Part shown: in pieces, positions 11,901-21,250 of the stretch
Position numbering within the stretch: the stretch's first letter is position 1
How the letters are laid out: each line of letters begins with the position of its first letter
Assembly (NCBI RefSeq): GCF_034424625.1
Contig: NZ_CP139977.1
Location: 248,001 to 312,000 of the forward strand
Direction of reading: 5' to 3'
Length of the DNA stretch: 64,000 nucleotides
DNA from: Janthinobacterium lividum
GTDB taxonomy: Bacteria > Pseudomonadota > Gammaproteobacteria > Burkholderiales > Burkholderiaceae_D
The notes under the pieces: model-generated
What the model was told of the DNA's origin: nothing
What the model saw: only the letters and a program-made list of their open reading frames with translations
Database searches by the model: none
Position numbers and translations under genes: made by a program

Positions 11901-13976
11901 CTGGTCGATCCGCGTGCGCTCGATGCCTGTCTGCAAACGGTGAATGTATTTGCGGATGCACTGGAGGTCAAACCGGACGGTCTTTTCTTACCTTATACCA
12001 TCGGCCGTGCGGAATTGTTTGGCTGGCCGGAGGGCGAGAGTTTCTGGTGCCTGACGTGCTACCTCCCACAGGCCAGTGGATCGCGCGAACTGGTGTATGA
12101 CATCATCGTCATCGACGAGCACGGGCGGCTGTGCGCGCGCTTTCAGCAAGCCAGTTTCAGGAAGGTGGCGACGTTGGCGGCGCCGGCAGCAAACAGCGGG
12201 CTGCTGCATCAGCTCACGTGGGACGTGTCATCGTTACCCGCGAATGTACCGTCTGGCCTGGATGGTGCGCTGTTGTTGATCGGTCGCGAGCGGCCTCTGC
12301 TGTCAGATTTGCAGGCTCTCCTGGGGCCGTGCGTGTATCGGGTCTGGCCGAAAGCAGCCGCGCAGGAGCCAACTGCGATCAAGCGTACCCTTCGCGTCGC
12401 CCTTGATGAAGCAGGCGGTGCGCAGGCACTGATCTACGCCGATCTGCTGGATGAGACCGATCAGGACTTGTCCCCGGCAGCATGGACCGAGCGGGTGCAA
12501 GACTCGCTTTGGTATCTTGCGCAATGGTTGGTTGCGGCTAGCGAGGCGGCGCTGCCCGTGATCGTGCTGACCCGGGCTTCGCAAAGCATCGAGGCTGGGG
12601 GAATACCGTTGTCGTCGGTTGGCCATGCCGCCACCGCGCTCGTGCGTACCGCCGCCTTGGAGTTTCCATCACTGCGCGTGACGCTGGTCGACCTGGATCA
12701 GCATGACGCCTTGGATTGGTTGGCCGAGGTAGCGGGCAGCCAACCCGGAGCAGTGGTTGCGTACCGCCAAGGCATGCGTTATCTGCCGGCACTAAAGCCG
12801 GCACCGATGCGCCCGCCTGTCAGCACGGTTCCGGCCGTTCGCCCCAGCCGCACCTATGTGATCTCGGGTGGCCTGGGCGGTATCGGCTTGTTAACGGCGG
12901 AACTGTTGGTGGACCAGGGTGCCGAGGCCATTGCCTTGCTGGCCCGTTCGGTGCGCCCGGAAACGGAGCAGCGCGTGGAACAGCTACGGCAGCGTGGTTG
13001 CAAAGTGCAGGTATTCATCGATGATATCGGCGACCCGGACAGCGTCCGCACGTGCATGCAGCAGATCGTCCGCGACATGCCGCCCGTGGCCGGCATCCTG
13101 CATGCCGCCGGCACCTTGTCGGATGCCATGCTCAAGTACCAGAACATAGCGCAGTGGCGCCAGGTGTTTTCGGCCAAGGTGCAAGGTGCGCTGAATCTGT
13201 TCGAGGCGAGCACGTCAATGGAGCTGGACTTCTTTGTCTTGTTTTCCTCGATCGTCTCGGTGGTCGGCTCAGCGGGCCAGGCCAACTACGCGGTCGCCAA
13301 CGGTCTGCTTGACTCTCTTGCGCAGCGTTGGGCCGCCCAAGGTGTGCCGGCGATGAGCATCAACTGGGGAGCTTGGGCGGATACAGGAATGGCGCGCAAG
13401 GCACAGGCCGCGGGCGTTCAATTCCGCGATCCTCTGTCATCCGAGGAGGCGCTGGCTGAGTTGGTCGGTTTGCTGCGTTATCCGATGGTGCAAGTCGCGG
13501 TCTGTCGTGTCGACGACGAACCAGATGCACTCGCTGCGCCGCCCGACTTGACTGTGCCGCAGGCAAACGTGCTGGGAGGGAATTTCTTCACACTGCCCGA
13601 TGCCGAACAGGCCACGTTGGTCACCGACGTCATTCGGGAGCGCTTGATCGGCTTTCTGAAAATTGCGTCGAACCATGTGTCGGACGATCGTCCATTCTTC
13701 GATCTCGGCCTCGATTCGGTCACTGCGGTCAGTTTCACTAGCCATCTCAGTGAGACATTCGCACTGAAGTTGCATGTGGACACGATTTTCGATCATCCCA
13801 GCGTATCCAGCCTTGCTGGCCACGTGTTGCGTTTGTTGCTTGCCGATAGGCGGCCAGTCAATGTGGCTGAACAGCAGGTGCCGCCGCCGGAAGTGTCAAT
13901 GTCGATCGACGATCTGTCCATGATGCTTGATCTCGAACTGAATGAGACGGATACCAATTTTATTTTAGGATGCTGA
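2922..13976 (+). CDS. Two-module polyketide synthase with inactive AT relics: KS-AT*-DH-cMT-KR*-ACP-KS-AT*-DH-KR-ACP
   Basis: This 3684-residue assembly-line protein starts at TTG, with GGGAG six bases upstream; an ATG at 2940 is an alternative. An N-terminal coiled coil (about 1-35) is a docking helix. Module 1: KS with Cys206, His341 and His381; AT-like region about 460-770 with GAGSG (623-627) where GHSxG is expected; DH with His832 and Asp997; C-methyltransferase with SAM motif near 1297-1303 (LEVGAGTG); KR with ITGGFGDLG near 1680 but His1821 in place of the catalytic Tyr; ACP Ser1987. Module 2: KS with Cys2222 and His2357; AT-like region with LHAQG (2655-2659), Ser replaced by Ala; DH with His2841 and Asp3001 but a shifted glycine in HxxxGxxxxP; KR with Tyr3456; ACP Ser3599. 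The KSs look competent, so malonyl units must come from a trans-acting acyltransferase. Module 1 should methylate, but its keto reduction is in doubt. Confidence 0.95.
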   Translation: MEKSNDMKGHKDLLKSSILKIQEKDRRIRELEAERDEPVAIIGLSCRFPGAADPEAFWKLIEDGKDAVTTMTDQRWHMDDYYSPNAGEPGKIYTRRFGLLEEVDQFDPAAFGISEAEAAYIDPQHRILLEQAWFCFERAGIDVSSVKGANIGVYIGQMNSDYERLIKSAGDINPYVGIGNALSAAAGRLAYVFGLKGPSMALDTACSSSMVAVHLACQSLRMGECTMALAGGVNLLLSPEAAIGASVAHMLSAQGRCNTFGNGADGYVRSEGCGLVLLKTLSRAQADGDTILAVIRGSAVNQDGRSHGLSAPNGPAQIDVIRRALANAQVDPAEVGYLEAHGTGTPLGDPVEVQAVDTVYGCASGRRTPLVLGAVKANIGHCESAAGVAGLIKLVLLLQRGRLPPIAHLGAMNPHFEDLNGQLLFPKGIARMWNSERPRIAALSSFGYTGTNAHLLLSEYVAAPVPAPPSSGVRHAFCFSAHTGAALRRQLVQLAQRARSEPQASLQELAAAVNRIRSDLPYRFGFLAGTSQELLDSLDAGAGTEFAVPPAKPSLVLLFDGAGSFHCATDDQQLRFRIEAAAGITLERLNQCDDRPALNRLVAQWLHTEALAACGLQPQSVRGAGSGALAALVCAHALTIEQAVALAKALDAALPTALCQSLLADLELAEARLAVCLNIGHTWHELPHGRPDEIKRLLAEVLASTSDLADTPWQPESGALEIDILRLAPVSGAGRGNDTGSLASLIVALFSCGLSPRWRPAGTTAVLPLPDYPFDRRRCWVPDYVTSRVASLPLLFGSMRHGVFTTVLAEPDGGSLFAGELSLARLPFLRDHVVAGAIVLPASAYLDMIAEACSGAGGSPVRVEHLRIMQPCVLGSHPLGVYCRLGAADGVTAAVDIFTKGAGDGEWRHHVSASVNEPVEQSPRHHALDVDRKKCPVPVALGPYRAQARRAGIDYGPAFQAITSLSRGVGVALAKVDWPVSLPREWAGRGLHPVMLDACFQAIGAAIGETQDVEAPAKLFVPVEIHGLRDSGLRPDTLWCLVRILGPEAAWESESQVSDYLRQRENLSVALLVYDEQGHEVMAIERFEAARYQVPTPQEAWRDWLWEKHWVPMKGRGAGLSIAADALLELAQPHFGPAHYVADEALFQDFDELAGLYISQAFRELGVVATSAPSAEDLVQGHAVLPAYLRLVRRLLALQGHLPTSGRTAQDVEAALRRSLGSETRELDLLVRCGGVLADVLRGRVNALDLLFESAHADDTEALYQDSAGSLALNDRVAALAAQAAASMPPDRKLRILEVGAGTGATTSRVLSLLGGRDVDYVFTDLSAHFLRRAEEKFRDAGSFQYRVFDLEADPRGQGFEPGQFDLIIAVNVVHVTADLARALDHLSQCLADGCMLLLREVTRPQAWLDLTFGLTPGWWNFSDGELRQEGPLLDPAGWVSLLSERGFEPVLATDEPGRTESIFVARKQARRATGHWVVFADGDAWSEQLGNTLALRGMQVSQVGSAPDSHGWQLQSRDGFIAMLDDLEQAHGPITGIVYAWSLHSCALDEGELASAAERYLKYPLLLCQALLQPRWRHLSPNFLTAGAQAVAAAVTQPLQALLWGHVFAFVNENATFARLIDIDATDAFDASMLDVLEQTEECQLALRDGRAMVARLRAAPLAVPPARTISAQASYLITGGFGDLGLQTAKLLAAQGARHLILLGRSVRAESELVLDTLRAQGVQIHALHVDVGDEAALQSALDGLLPGLPALRGVVHSVGVLDDGVIEQQNWERYLRVLRPKVFGAIHLHRAVAACELDFFVIYSSAAALMGNPGQANHAAANAFLDAFASYRRGAGHPGLAIGWGAWSGIGAAAARNIGARLSESDSIAGTITPEQGLAVIAQQFQCTNVQFAVLPLNLRKRLDAQRQPQVQRLLADLLQDGGPQASGRIAAQTKDFLAQLYEMSVPQRRRHLETHLQRIVAGLLKHTDTIEAQASLFDHGLDSLLAIDLRGILEKDFVKKFDSTLLFDYPSIATLAEFLIKSLPSRGADTPVEPSAILAPAAAAQADGAIAVVGMACRFPGGANTPEQFWELLKNGVDTVSGIPVERWDHSRYFDRERGKPGKAYVAEGCFVDQVDQFYPERFGIAGIEAELMDPQQRMLLDVSYEAFESAGVDPTALDGSETGVFMGVMTQDYLHLSQHVRENAFYVGTGSANSVVAGRISHAFGLMGPSMTIDTACSSSLVTVQMACANLRSGACDMALAGGVSLQLSPEPLILECAGGMLSPSGRCSTFDAAADGFVRGEGCGVVVLKRLADAISENDNILGVIRGGAVTHNGHAGGLTVPSGLSQQRVLERALEDAAVDPSEVSYIEAHGTGTLLGDPIELNALQAVFGRTPRATPLHIASVKTNIGHAEAAAGVAGLIKVLLCMRHRMLAPHLHFQKPNPNFEWENSALVVADQLQPWDSPRIAGVSSFGLSGTNAHVVLEEYAKPADCGGPPAGFVPLAVLSHVSCEQLAGDAARYAQALASSSLAAVDVAYTMSMSRAGQPIKAVLPAASIAQLLEGLRALAGDATAAFEKPGTEQHPLTWHLPLDVEPRWARFAALYYDQYAAFRDTIDACADALRVHGYRIEPPRALCTDEAAPLSSRLRAGVLGLAYGRLLQALNVRPEGLHAQGAMLFCAAALSGAASIETMLAGLIADDEAGVRMAMAALRLSSGDVPFVFGPGADWSDELNQVCAVSCATAFPYDTCVVQASALDLFAGLVGSDQDPELSTLVVSLAKQGRAIDWHSYFAPARARIVNLPTSHFPARRYWVPGHASIATAPSALIVADLTSARDGQRYVDFALDSARQPYLDEHAIGATNVLPAAATLAFVLHALGRDALAAGVLLEGLTFLRPLRFEQRLNVQLAIGAEGRSALHFRSSDASAWQSFASVAKCGHANGLPAGAGTVFDDLRAIRDNAPSSVDGAAFYATYLPLTLRLGASYQRIERIWRDGQCAVAKIRTLDADFLVDPRALDACLQTVNVFADALEVKPDGLFLPYTIGRAELFGWPEGESFWCLTCYLPQASGSRELVYDIIVIDEHGRLCARFQQASFRKVATLAAPAANSGLLHQLTWDVSSLPANVPSGLDGALLLIGRERPLLSDLQALLGPCVYRVWPKAAAQEPTAIKRTLRVALDEAGGAQALIYADLLDETDQDLSPAAWTERVQDSLWYLAQWLVAASEAALPVIVLTRASQSIEAGGIPLSSVGHAATALVRTAALEFPSLRVTLVDLDQHDALDWLAEVAGSQPGAVVAYRQGMRYLPALKPAPMRPPVSTVPAVRPSRTYVISGGLGGIGLLTAELLVDQGAEAIALLARSVRPETEQRVEQLRQRGCKVQVFIDDIGDPDSVRTCMQQIVRDMPPVAGILHAAGTLSDAMLKYQNIAQWRQVFSAKVQGALNLFEASTSMELDFFVLFSSIVSVVGSAGQANYAVANGLLDSLAQRWAAQGVPAMSINWGAWADTGMARKAQAAGVQFRDPLSSEEALAELVGLLRYPMVQVAVCRVDDEPDALAAPPDLTVPQANVLGGNFFTLPDAEQATLVTDVIRERLIGFLKIASNHVSDDRPFFDLGLDSVTAVSFTSHLSETFALKLHVDTIFDHPSVSSLAGHVLRLLLADRRPVNVAEQQVPPPEVSMSIDDLSMMLDLELNETDTNFILGC

Positions 13977-13979
13977 CAG

Positions 13980-16900
13980 ATGGATGATATCAAGCAGTTG
14001 CTTAGCAAGAGCGTGAACGAGATCAAGCGCTTGAAGGCGGTTAACCGAAAACTGGAGCAGGAGCTTAGCGAACCTATCGCCATCGTCGGCACGGCCTGTC
14101 GCTATCCCGGCGACATCAATTCTTTGGAGCAGTTGTGGGAAGCGCTAAGTGAGGGCAAGGACTGCATTGGCCGGATGACAGACCAGCGCTGGCCGATGCA
14201 CCGCTTCTTGAACGACGATGCGCATCAGGCGGGCAGCATCTACACCGACGCGATGGGCATGCTTTCCGACATCGATCGCTTCGATCCGGCACATTTCGGC
14301 TTGAAGACCGAAGAGGCCAGGCATCTCGATCCGCAACATCGGCTGTTGATGGAATTGGCCTGGGAGACGTTCGAGGATGCCGGATATGCCATCGAACGCT
14401 TCGCCGGCAGTCGCACTGGCGTCTACGTAGGCATCATGAGTGATGACTACGGCCAGCTGCAGGGGCCGTTGGAGGCTGCCAATTATTACATCGGCGCCGG
14501 CATGGCCAGGAGTTGCGCGGCTGGTCGGTTGGCGTTCACGTTCGGCCTGGAAGGCCCGGCACTGGCGCTCGACACGGCTTGCTCGTCATCGCTGGTCGGT
14601 GTGCACCTGGCGGTGCAGGCGTTGCGGCGCGGCGAATGCGATGCGGCGCTGGCGGGCGGTGTCAATCTGATCTTGTCGCCCCAAGGTACCGTGGTGGCAT
14701 GCCGCTCGCAGATGCTGTCGCGCAGCGGCCGTTGCCAAACATTCGACGCAGGCGCCGATGGTTACGTACGGTCGGAAGGTTGCGGACTGGTGTTGTTGAA
14801 GCGCCTGAGCGATGCCCAGCGTGACGGCGACCGGATTTATGCGTTGGTGCGTGGTTCGGCGGTTAACCACGATGGCCGCACCCAAGGCTTGACTGCGCCG
14901 AGTGGACAGGCGCAGCGGCGCGTGATCGCGGCGGCATTGGCCGACGCCGGCGTGGCACCGGGTGACGTGGATTTCGTGGAGTGCCACGGGACCGGTACCG
15001 CCCTGGGTGATCCGATCGAAGTGCGCGCCATTGAGGCGAGCTACGTGCACGGCTGCGAGGCCCGCAAGCCGTTGCTGATCGGCGCGTTGAAGTCGAATCT
15101 CGGCCACATGGAGGCTGCCGCCGGGATCGGCGGGTTGCACAAGGCGATCCAGGTGGTACGTCACCGGCACGTACCGAAAAACTTGCATTTCCAGACGATC
15201 AATCCACAAATCCAGGTTGACCTGCGCACGCTGCACATTGCCGCCCAGCCGGTTGCGCTACAGGTCGAGGGAGTCGTTCTAGCGGGCGTGAGTTCGTTCG
15301 GATTCAGCGGCACTAACGCTCATATCATCCTCGAATCTTATGTGGAGGAGCAGGCGCCCGCTCAGCAGGCGGAATACGTTGGTTTGTTCCGGTTGGCCGC
15401 GCGTTCGCACGCCGCGCTCGGAGATTATGCCGGCCGCTACCTGGCGCTGCTGGAGCGCGAACAGCCGCTGCCCATACCTGCCTTATGCCGCACTGCCGCC
15501 ATAGGGCGCAGCGAAGGCGGTTTTCGCCTCGCCTTTACCGTCGGTAGCCGAGAAGATCTGCGGGCCTGCCTGCAGGAGTATCTCGATGTGACCGGCGGTG
15601 ACCACGTGGTACCAGCGCTCGATTCCATTGCCTGCGCGTGGGTCATTGGTGGACAGAAAGATGTGGATTGGACACTGGCAGGCCGCCTCTACGACAGCCA
15701 CACTGTTTACCGTGCCACGGTGGAACAGGCATATGCCTACCTGCAGCCCCGCCACTCGGAAGGACTGGCACATTTCAGGTGCTTGCTCGAGGGAGGCGAA
15801 CAGACGACGGAAGCGCTCCCCCATGCCGTTCATAGATGGGCATTGGCAAAGCTGCTGGCGCATTTTGGCCTCTTTCCATGCCGGATAACGGGCAGCGGTT
15901 TCGGCGAATACATTGCTGCCGCTGTCGCCGGCCTGTTGGATTGGCAGGACATGCTCGATATCTTGTTCTCGGGCATCGTCCGCCCAGATCTGGCGCTGGG
16001 GCGGAGTCGGTGTGATTTTGTCAGCACCTTCGGCAAGGCGGCTTCCTTGCCAGAGGCTTGGCAGGTCGGGGAGGCGATGGCGAACGCGAATCAGGAGCAC
16101 GCCTTGGTCTCTGGGGGGGGCGCCAGCAGTGATAGTTGTGCACGCATCGCATTGACCAGCGGCTTGTCGCTGCGATTGACGGGCGAGCTGGATGAGCGCA
16201 TCTTCCGCTGGGTGCATGGCAATACCAATCGTAACCAGGCGCTTCCTTTGGAGAATTTCCTGGCGCATTGTTATATGGCAGGCCTGGCGCTCGATTGGGA
16301 GCACATTTTCGGGGATCAGCCAGCATTGAGACTCAGTCTACCGACCTATCCATTCCAGCGCGAGCGGATCTGGACCGACTGGGCATATATGTTCGATGCG
16401 ACGTTGCCATCTACCGTCGGCCAGCCTGATCTGGCACGCGTGGGGCGGATCGAGGCGCGGACGAAGGAATGGGGTGGCGAGCGCGTCGAACACCCCATCC
16501 TGCATTCAGTGTTCAGCTGTCCTTCGGGCGCATGGAACTTTTCTGGTGAGTTGTCCCTGGCGAGCATGCCCTTCCTCGCAGCGCACCGTATGTTGGGGGA
16601 GGCCTTGGTACCGGCCAGTTTGTATCTCGATCTGGTGCTGGTGGCGGTCCGCCGCTGCTGGCCTGGGCAGGCGCTGCAGATCGATGAAATGCAGTTGTTG
16701 CACAAATGTGTATTCACAGCGGAGCCGATCGACGTGTATTGTCATGTGCGTCCGGCGGCAGGCCTGGTGGAGATCTATAGCAAGCCCCGTTCGGCCCACG
16801 CCTGGCAACAGCATGTGCGGGCAAAGGTGAGTACCGCCGCACCGGCATCGCTGCCGGACGCGCCCCTGGAGGCGTACCGATTGCTGTGCGAGGAACCGCT

Positions 16901-19900
16901 ATCCGTGCGGCGTTACTACCAAAACATCGCTCAGATCGGCTTGAACTACGGTGCCGACTTCCAAGGTATTTTTGAGCTGTCGCGCGGCGAACGGCGCGCC
17001 TTGGCGAAGATCGCTCTGCCGCCCAGCGTCGACCAGTCCTTAGATGGCTATCTCGCGCATCCGATTTTGCTGGATGCCTGCCTGCAGGCGATCGCGGCCG
17101 CGTCGCAACCGAATGCGGCCGACGGTGTGTTCGTCCCGTCTCAGATCAAAGGCGTGCACCTTTACCGGCCCTTGCCCGAGATACTGTGGTGCCTGGTCGA
17201 AGTCGCTCCGGTGGAGACGCCGGCCGATGGCGCCAGCGGCAGGAGCCACGCTTCGCTGACCATGCTGGATACGAATGGCGCATGCGTGATGCGTATCGAT
17301 CGTTTCGAAACCCAACGCTACGCAACGCAACCCGTGCGCTCTATCGGGAATGCCCCCAGCCAGAATGACGAGAACTATACTGACTGGCTTTACGAAAAAC
17401 ACTGGGTAGTCGATGAGGCGTTCGATACGGCAACGGTAGACATCGCTGAATCGGTGGGTGCCGCGCGCGCACCGAGCCACTGGCTGCTGTTCTCTGACCA
17501 GGGAGCAGCATGCGACGCGCTGGAAGCGAAACTGACCGCTCAAGGCGATCATGTTTCCGTGCTTTGCCTGGGCGAGCCCGCTAAGCACGGGAGGCTGCGG
17601 TTTGCGCCTCAGTCGCAGGATGATGTTGGCGGCGTGTTCGACATCGTCGAGGCCGGGGGCGCGCAGGTTAATGGCGTCATCTACGGATGGTCGCTGACTG
17701 ACTTCGGCCCCCTTGGTAGCGACGGCTATACGGAGGCACTCGATGTCTGTGCAAAGTATCCGCTGTGGCTGAGCCAGGCAATACTAGGACTGGGCCGCCG
17801 CAGCATTGGCTTGAGTTTCCTGACACGCGGCAGTCAGCCGGCTGGTGAGGCATGCGTCACCCAACCGCTCGCTGCGTTGTTATGGGGGCATGTCGCCGCC
17901 TTCGTCAACGAAAATCGCTTGTTCGCGCGCCTTGTGGATCTCGATCCCGATGCGCTCGACGAGTCCGCCGATGTTGCGTTGCTGGTGCGCACGCTGAACG
18001 TTGAAGATGAATGCCAGGTCGCGTTGCGGCGCGGCCGTCGTTTGCTGGCACGTCTGCGCCCTGGCACGCTGGAGCTGACACGGGCGGTGACCATCGACCC
18101 TGCGGCCAGTTATCTTATTACTGGTGGTTTTGGCGCTCTCGGCATGGAAACCGCCAGGGAATTGGTGCGCCAGGGGGCTCGTCATCTCGTGCTGGTTGGA
18201 CGCAGTACCGGCAAGGGTGACAGCGATCCCCTATTGCAGGAAATTCATGCCGCCGGTGCGCGCACCTATCCTTTGCAAGCCGATATCGGCGACAGGGCCG
18301 ACTTTGTGCCGAAGCTCGCAGCGCTGTTACGAGAGCTGCCGCCTCTGAAGGGTGTGATCCATTCGGCAGGCGTGCTGGATGATGGCGTCGTCGGCCAGCA
18401 GAACTGGGAGCGCTATCAGAGTGTTTTCGGACCGAAGGTCGGCGGCACATTGCACCTCCATCTGGGAACTCGCGGACAGCCGCTGGATTTCTTTATCCTG
18501 TATTCCTCGGCAGCGGCAATCCTGGGTAACCCCGGGCAGGCCAATTATGCGGCTGCCAATGCCTTCATGGATAGCTTCGCCTGGTACTTGCGGGGGAATG
18601 GTCTGCCCGGTATGTCGATCAACTGGGGTGGATGGTCGCAGATCGGCATCGCGGCCGGCTATACGCATAGGACGGCGGTTAGCAAGGATGGATTGCTCGG
18701 ATTTATTCCTCCGGAGCAGGGCGCGCAGGTGATCGCGCACCAGTTCGCCAGCACGCATACGCAGTTTGCCGTGCTCCCACTGCGTCGGAATACGTCCATG
18801 GTTGAGAGCAATATGCCCTATCTCACCCAGTTGCTGGGCGACGTGTTGCAGGACGGGCACCAGGAGGTGTCCATGCCTGATTCGCTAGCCAGTGCCTCGC
18901 ATGGCTTGGCCGACGACAGTGGCGTGCTCGCCAGCTTCGGCCGTGTCGGAGGCATGGCGCGGCATGCACTGGTGAAGCAGTATGTGAGCAGAGTGATCGC
19001 CGTACTGCTGAACGCATCTTCCACCTTGGATGATCGCGCCAGCCTGTTTGATCTAGGGCTGGACTCCTTGTTGAGTATCGATTTGCGTCTGCATCTGGAA
19101 AAAAATCTGGATTGCAGTCTCTCGTCGACCTTGTTGCACGATTACCCGACCATCGATACGCTGACGAATTTCTTGCTCGATAACGTCATCGGGCATGGCG
19201 TATCGTCGCCGCAGGAGGTGGCACCGGTGGTGCCACCAAGGGCGAGTGAAACGGCGATCAAACAGCAGGCAACCGATGCCGCCACGGTGAACAGCATGCT
19301 GCCTGCCACCGCCGCCGAGGAGGAGCCCGACATCGCGATCATTGGCATATCGGGCCGTTTTCCTGGTGCGCCTGATCTGGAAACATTCTGGGAAAATTTG
19401 CGAAACGGTTGCGATAGCGTCACCGAAATTCCGGCCGATCGCTGGAATCACGCCGACTATTTCGACAAGCGCAAGAATATTCCTGGCAAGAGCTATAGTG
19501 GCTGGGGAGGCTTCATCAATGACGTGGATCAGTTCGATCCAGAGTTCTTCAACATCTCGCCCCGCATGGCCGCCTTTCTGGATCCCAAGGAGCGGCTGTT
19601 CCTGGAGACCGTCTGGAACATGTTGGAGGACGCGGCGTACACGCGCGGGCACCTGCGCCAAGCCTACGGATCCAAGGTCGGTGTTTTTGTCGGCGCGATG
19701 TACCAGTTGTATGGTGCCTTCGCCGCCAATGACAATGAACGCGCCGCCACCGCATTGTCGTCGTATAACGCGATCGCTAACCGTATTTCCTACTTTTTCG
19801 ACTTGCGCGGTCCCAGCCTCGCGGTCGATACGATGTGCTCATCGTCGCTTACTGCGATCCATCTGGCATGCCAAAGCCTGCTGGATGGTGACTGCGAACT

Positions 19901-21176
19901 GGCCATTGCTGGTGGCGTCAATCTCTCGATCCATCCACGCAAATTTGTTGCGCTAAGCCAGGCACAGATCATCGGCAGCCATGCGGGCAGCCGCAGCTTC
20001 AGCGATGGCGACGGCTACTTGCCGGCGGAGGCGGTTGGTGCGGTTTTGCTCAAGCCACTGGCCAAGGCGCGCCGGGATGGCGACCGCGTTCTGGCGGTAA
20101 TCAAGGCATCGTCGATCAATCATGGAGGGCGATCCACTGGCTACTTTGCGCCGAACGCCGAAGCACAGGTGCAGTTGATTGAAGCGAACTTCAGTAAGGC
20201 TGGTATTGATCCGGCGAGTATTGGGTACGTCGAGGCGGCGGCCAATGGCGCGACCCTGGGCGACTCGACCGAACTGAGGGCATTGCGCACGGTGTTTGCT
20301 AACGCTGGCGTGAATGGACCGCTGTGCCCGATCGGTACCGTGAAATCAAACATCGGCCATGCGGAAGCGGCGTCTGGGATGGCCCAGCTGGCTAAGGTCG
20401 TTTTGCAGCTGAAGCATCGGATGTTGGTACCGTCCATCAAGACCGAGCCGCGCAATCCGAATATTGACTTCGCGACAACGCAGTTTCACTTGTTGGATCA
20501 ACCGGAGCCATGGGTGACGGAGATCGGGAAACCGCGACGCGCCACCATCAGTTCGTTCGGTGCAGGTGGTGCGAATGCTCACCTGATCATCGAGGAATAC
20601 ATCGGGACAACCGTCCAGGCTCCGACGCAGGTCTCGACGTTGGCTGCGCCATCTCTCGAAGGGATCGTGCTTTCGGCGCGTACCACGGAGCAGTTGGCGC
20701 ACGTGGCGCAACGTCTGTTGATGTACTTGAACAGCGATGTGTGTGACATCGTCCTCGAGCAAGGTGAACGTCCGATCACCTTGTCCAATATTGCCTACAC
20801 GCTCCAGACAGGCAGGGAAGAAATGGACTGCCGCCTGGCGCTGCTGGTCGGCGATCTCGACGAGCTGCGGCGAGGCCTGGGGCAGTATTTGAAGGTCGCG
20901 GGTGAGGGCGAACAGGTGTGCATGTACAGCGGTAACGTGCAAGACCAACTCGAGTTAAGGAACCTGTTGTCGAGCAAGGCGGGTGAGGCGATGGCGCAGG
21001 CGCTCGCGGCCGACGGGCAACTGCAAAAGCTGATGCTGCACTGGGTTCAGGGTGGCAAGGTGCCGTGGGAGGCCTTGCGTCGTGGACAACCTGTCCAATA
21101 CGTGACATTGCCAACTTACCCGTTTGCTCGTTCGCGATACTGGCTTTCGGGTGGGGTTGAACTCTCTTCGTCGTGA
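13980..21176 (+). CDS. Terminal polyketide synthase: KS-AT*-DH-KR-ACP-KS0, no thioesterase
   Basis: This 2398-residue PKS has an ATG three bases after the previous stop, with TAGGA nine bases upstream. An N-terminal coiled coil precedes a competent KS (Cys201, His336, then NLGH). The AT-like region retains [15 protein letters not shown] (637-651), but the catalytic Ser is Gly640. DH has His869 in HxxxGxxxxP and Asp1032. KR has [12 protein letters not shown] (B-type) and Tyr1523. ACP Ser is 1696. The C-terminal KS keeps Cys1953 and NIGH (His2127), but HGTGT is ANGAT, so the first catalytic His is Ala2087. Such KS0 domains are known to transacylate without extending. After its linker ([12 protein letters not shown]) the protein simply ends, with no carrier or thioesterase, so the chain must pass to a separate carrier. 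The PCP at 22652-24394 is the obvious receiver. Confidence 0.95.
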   Translation: MDDIKQLLSKSVNEIKRLKAVNRKLEQELSEPIAIVGTACRYPGDINSLEQLWEALSEGKDCIGRMTDQRWPMHRFLNDDAHQAGSIYTDAMGMLSDIDRFDPAHFGLKTEEARHLDPQHRLLMELAWETFEDAGYAIERFAGSRTGVYVGIMSDDYGQLQGPLEAANYYIGAGMARSCAAGRLAFTFGLEGPALALDTACSSSLVGVHLAVQALRRGECDAALAGGVNLILSPQGTVVACRSQMLSRSGRCQTFDAGADGYVRSEGCGLVLLKRLSDAQRDGDRIYALVRGSAVNHDGRTQGLTAPSGQAQRRVIAAALADAGVAPGDVDFVECHGTGTALGDPIEVRAIEASYVHGCEARKPLLIGALKSNLGHMEAAAGIGGLHKAIQVVRHRHVPKNLHFQTINPQIQVDLRTLHIAAQPVALQVEGVVLAGVSSFGFSGTNAHIILESYVEEQAPAQQAEYVGLFRLAARSHAALGDYAGRYLALLEREQPLPIPALCRTAAIGRSEGGFRLAFTVGSREDLRACLQEYLDVTGGDHVVPALDSIACAWVIGGQKDVDWTLAGRLYDSHTVYRATVEQAYAYLQPRHSEGLAHFRCLLEGGEQTTEALPHAVHRWALAKLLAHFGLFPCRITGSGFGEYIAAAVAGLLDWQDMLDILFSGIVRPDLALGRSRCDFVSTFGKAASLPEAWQVGEAMANANQEHALVSGGGASSDSCARIALTSGLSLRLTGELDERIFRWVHGNTNRNQALPLENFLAHCYMAGLALDWEHIFGDQPALRLSLPTYPFQRERIWTDWAYMFDATLPSTVGQPDLARVGRIEARTKEWGGERVEHPILHSVFSCPSGAWNFSGELSLASMPFLAAHRMLGEALVPASLYLDLVLVAVRRCWPGQALQIDEMQLLHKCVFTAEPIDVYCHVRPAAGLVEIYSKPRSAHAWQQHVRAKVSTAAPASLPDAPLEAYRLLCEEPLSVRRYYQNIAQIGLNYGADFQGIFELSRGERRALAKIALPPSVDQSLDGYLAHPILLDACLQAIAAASQPNAADGVFVPSQIKGVHLYRPLPEILWCLVEVAPVETPADGASGRSHASLTMLDTNGACVMRIDRFETQRYATQPVRSIGNAPSQNDENYTDWLYEKHWVVDEAFDTATVDIAESVGAARAPSHWLLFSDQGAACDALEAKLTAQGDHVSVLCLGEPAKHGRLRFAPQSQDDVGGVFDIVEAGGAQVNGVIYGWSLTDFGPLGSDGYTEALDVCAKYPLWLSQAILGLGRRSIGLSFLTRGSQPAGEACVTQPLAALLWGHVAAFVNENRLFARLVDLDPDALDESADVALLVRTLNVEDECQVALRRGRRLLARLRPGTLELTRAVTIDPAASYLITGGFGALGMETARELVRQGARHLVLVGRSTGKGDSDPLLQEIHAAGARTYPLQADIGDRADFVPKLAALLRELPPLKGVIHSAGVLDDGVVGQQNWERYQSVFGPKVGGTLHLHLGTRGQPLDFFILYSSAAAILGNPGQANYAAANAFMDSFAWYLRGNGLPGMSINWGGWSQIGIAAGYTHRTAVSKDGLLGFIPPEQGAQVIAHQFASTHTQFAVLPLRRNTSMVESNMPYLTQLLGDVLQDGHQEVSMPDSLASASHGLADDSGVLASFGRVGGMARHALVKQYVSRVIAVLLNASSTLDDRASLFDLGLDSLLSIDLRLHLEKNLDCSLSSTLLHDYPTIDTLTNFLLDNVIGHGVSSPQEVAPVVPPRASETAIKQQATDAATVNSMLPATAAEEEPDIAIIGISGRFPGAPDLETFWENLRNGCDSVTEIPADRWNHADYFDKRKNIPGKSYSGWGGFINDVDQFDPEFFNISPRMAAFLDPKERLFLETVWNMLEDAAYTRGHLRQAYGSKVGVFVGAMYQLYGAFAANDNERAATALSSYNAIANRISYFFDLRGPSLAVDTMCSSSLTAIHLACQSLLDGDCELAIAGGVNLSIHPRKFVALSQAQIIGSHAGSRSFSDGDGYLPAEAVGAVLLKPLAKARRDGDRVLAVIKASSINHGGRSTGYFAPNAEAQVQLIEANFSKAGIDPASIGYVEAAANGATLGDSTELRALRTVFANAGVNGPLCPIGTVKSNIGHAEAASGMAQLAKVVLQLKHRMLVPSIKTEPRNPNIDFATTQFHLLDQPEPWVTEIGKPRRATISSFGAGGANAHLIIEEYIGTTVQAPTQVSTLAAPSLEGIVLSARTTEQLAHVAQRLLMYLNSDVCDIVLEQGERPITLSNIAYTLQTGREEMDCRLALLVGDLDELRRGLGQYLKVAGEGEQVCMYSGNVQDQLELRNLLSSKAGEAMAQALAADGQLQKLMLHWVQGGKVPWEALRRGQPVQYVTLPTYPFARSRYWLSGGVELSSS

Positions 21177-21250
21177 TCGGCATTGACCGAGTAACGCTTG
21201 GCATGGTCTTTTTTGATTGGTTAGTGTGCTTTTTTTTGGAGAAATTATTG

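Noticed and set aside
21173..21250. GTG start 26 codons upstream of the OYE reductase, overlapping the PKS stop
   Set aside because: The extra segment is hydrophobic and foreign to the family; the ATG at 21251 has a good ribosome site and the family-typical N terminus.
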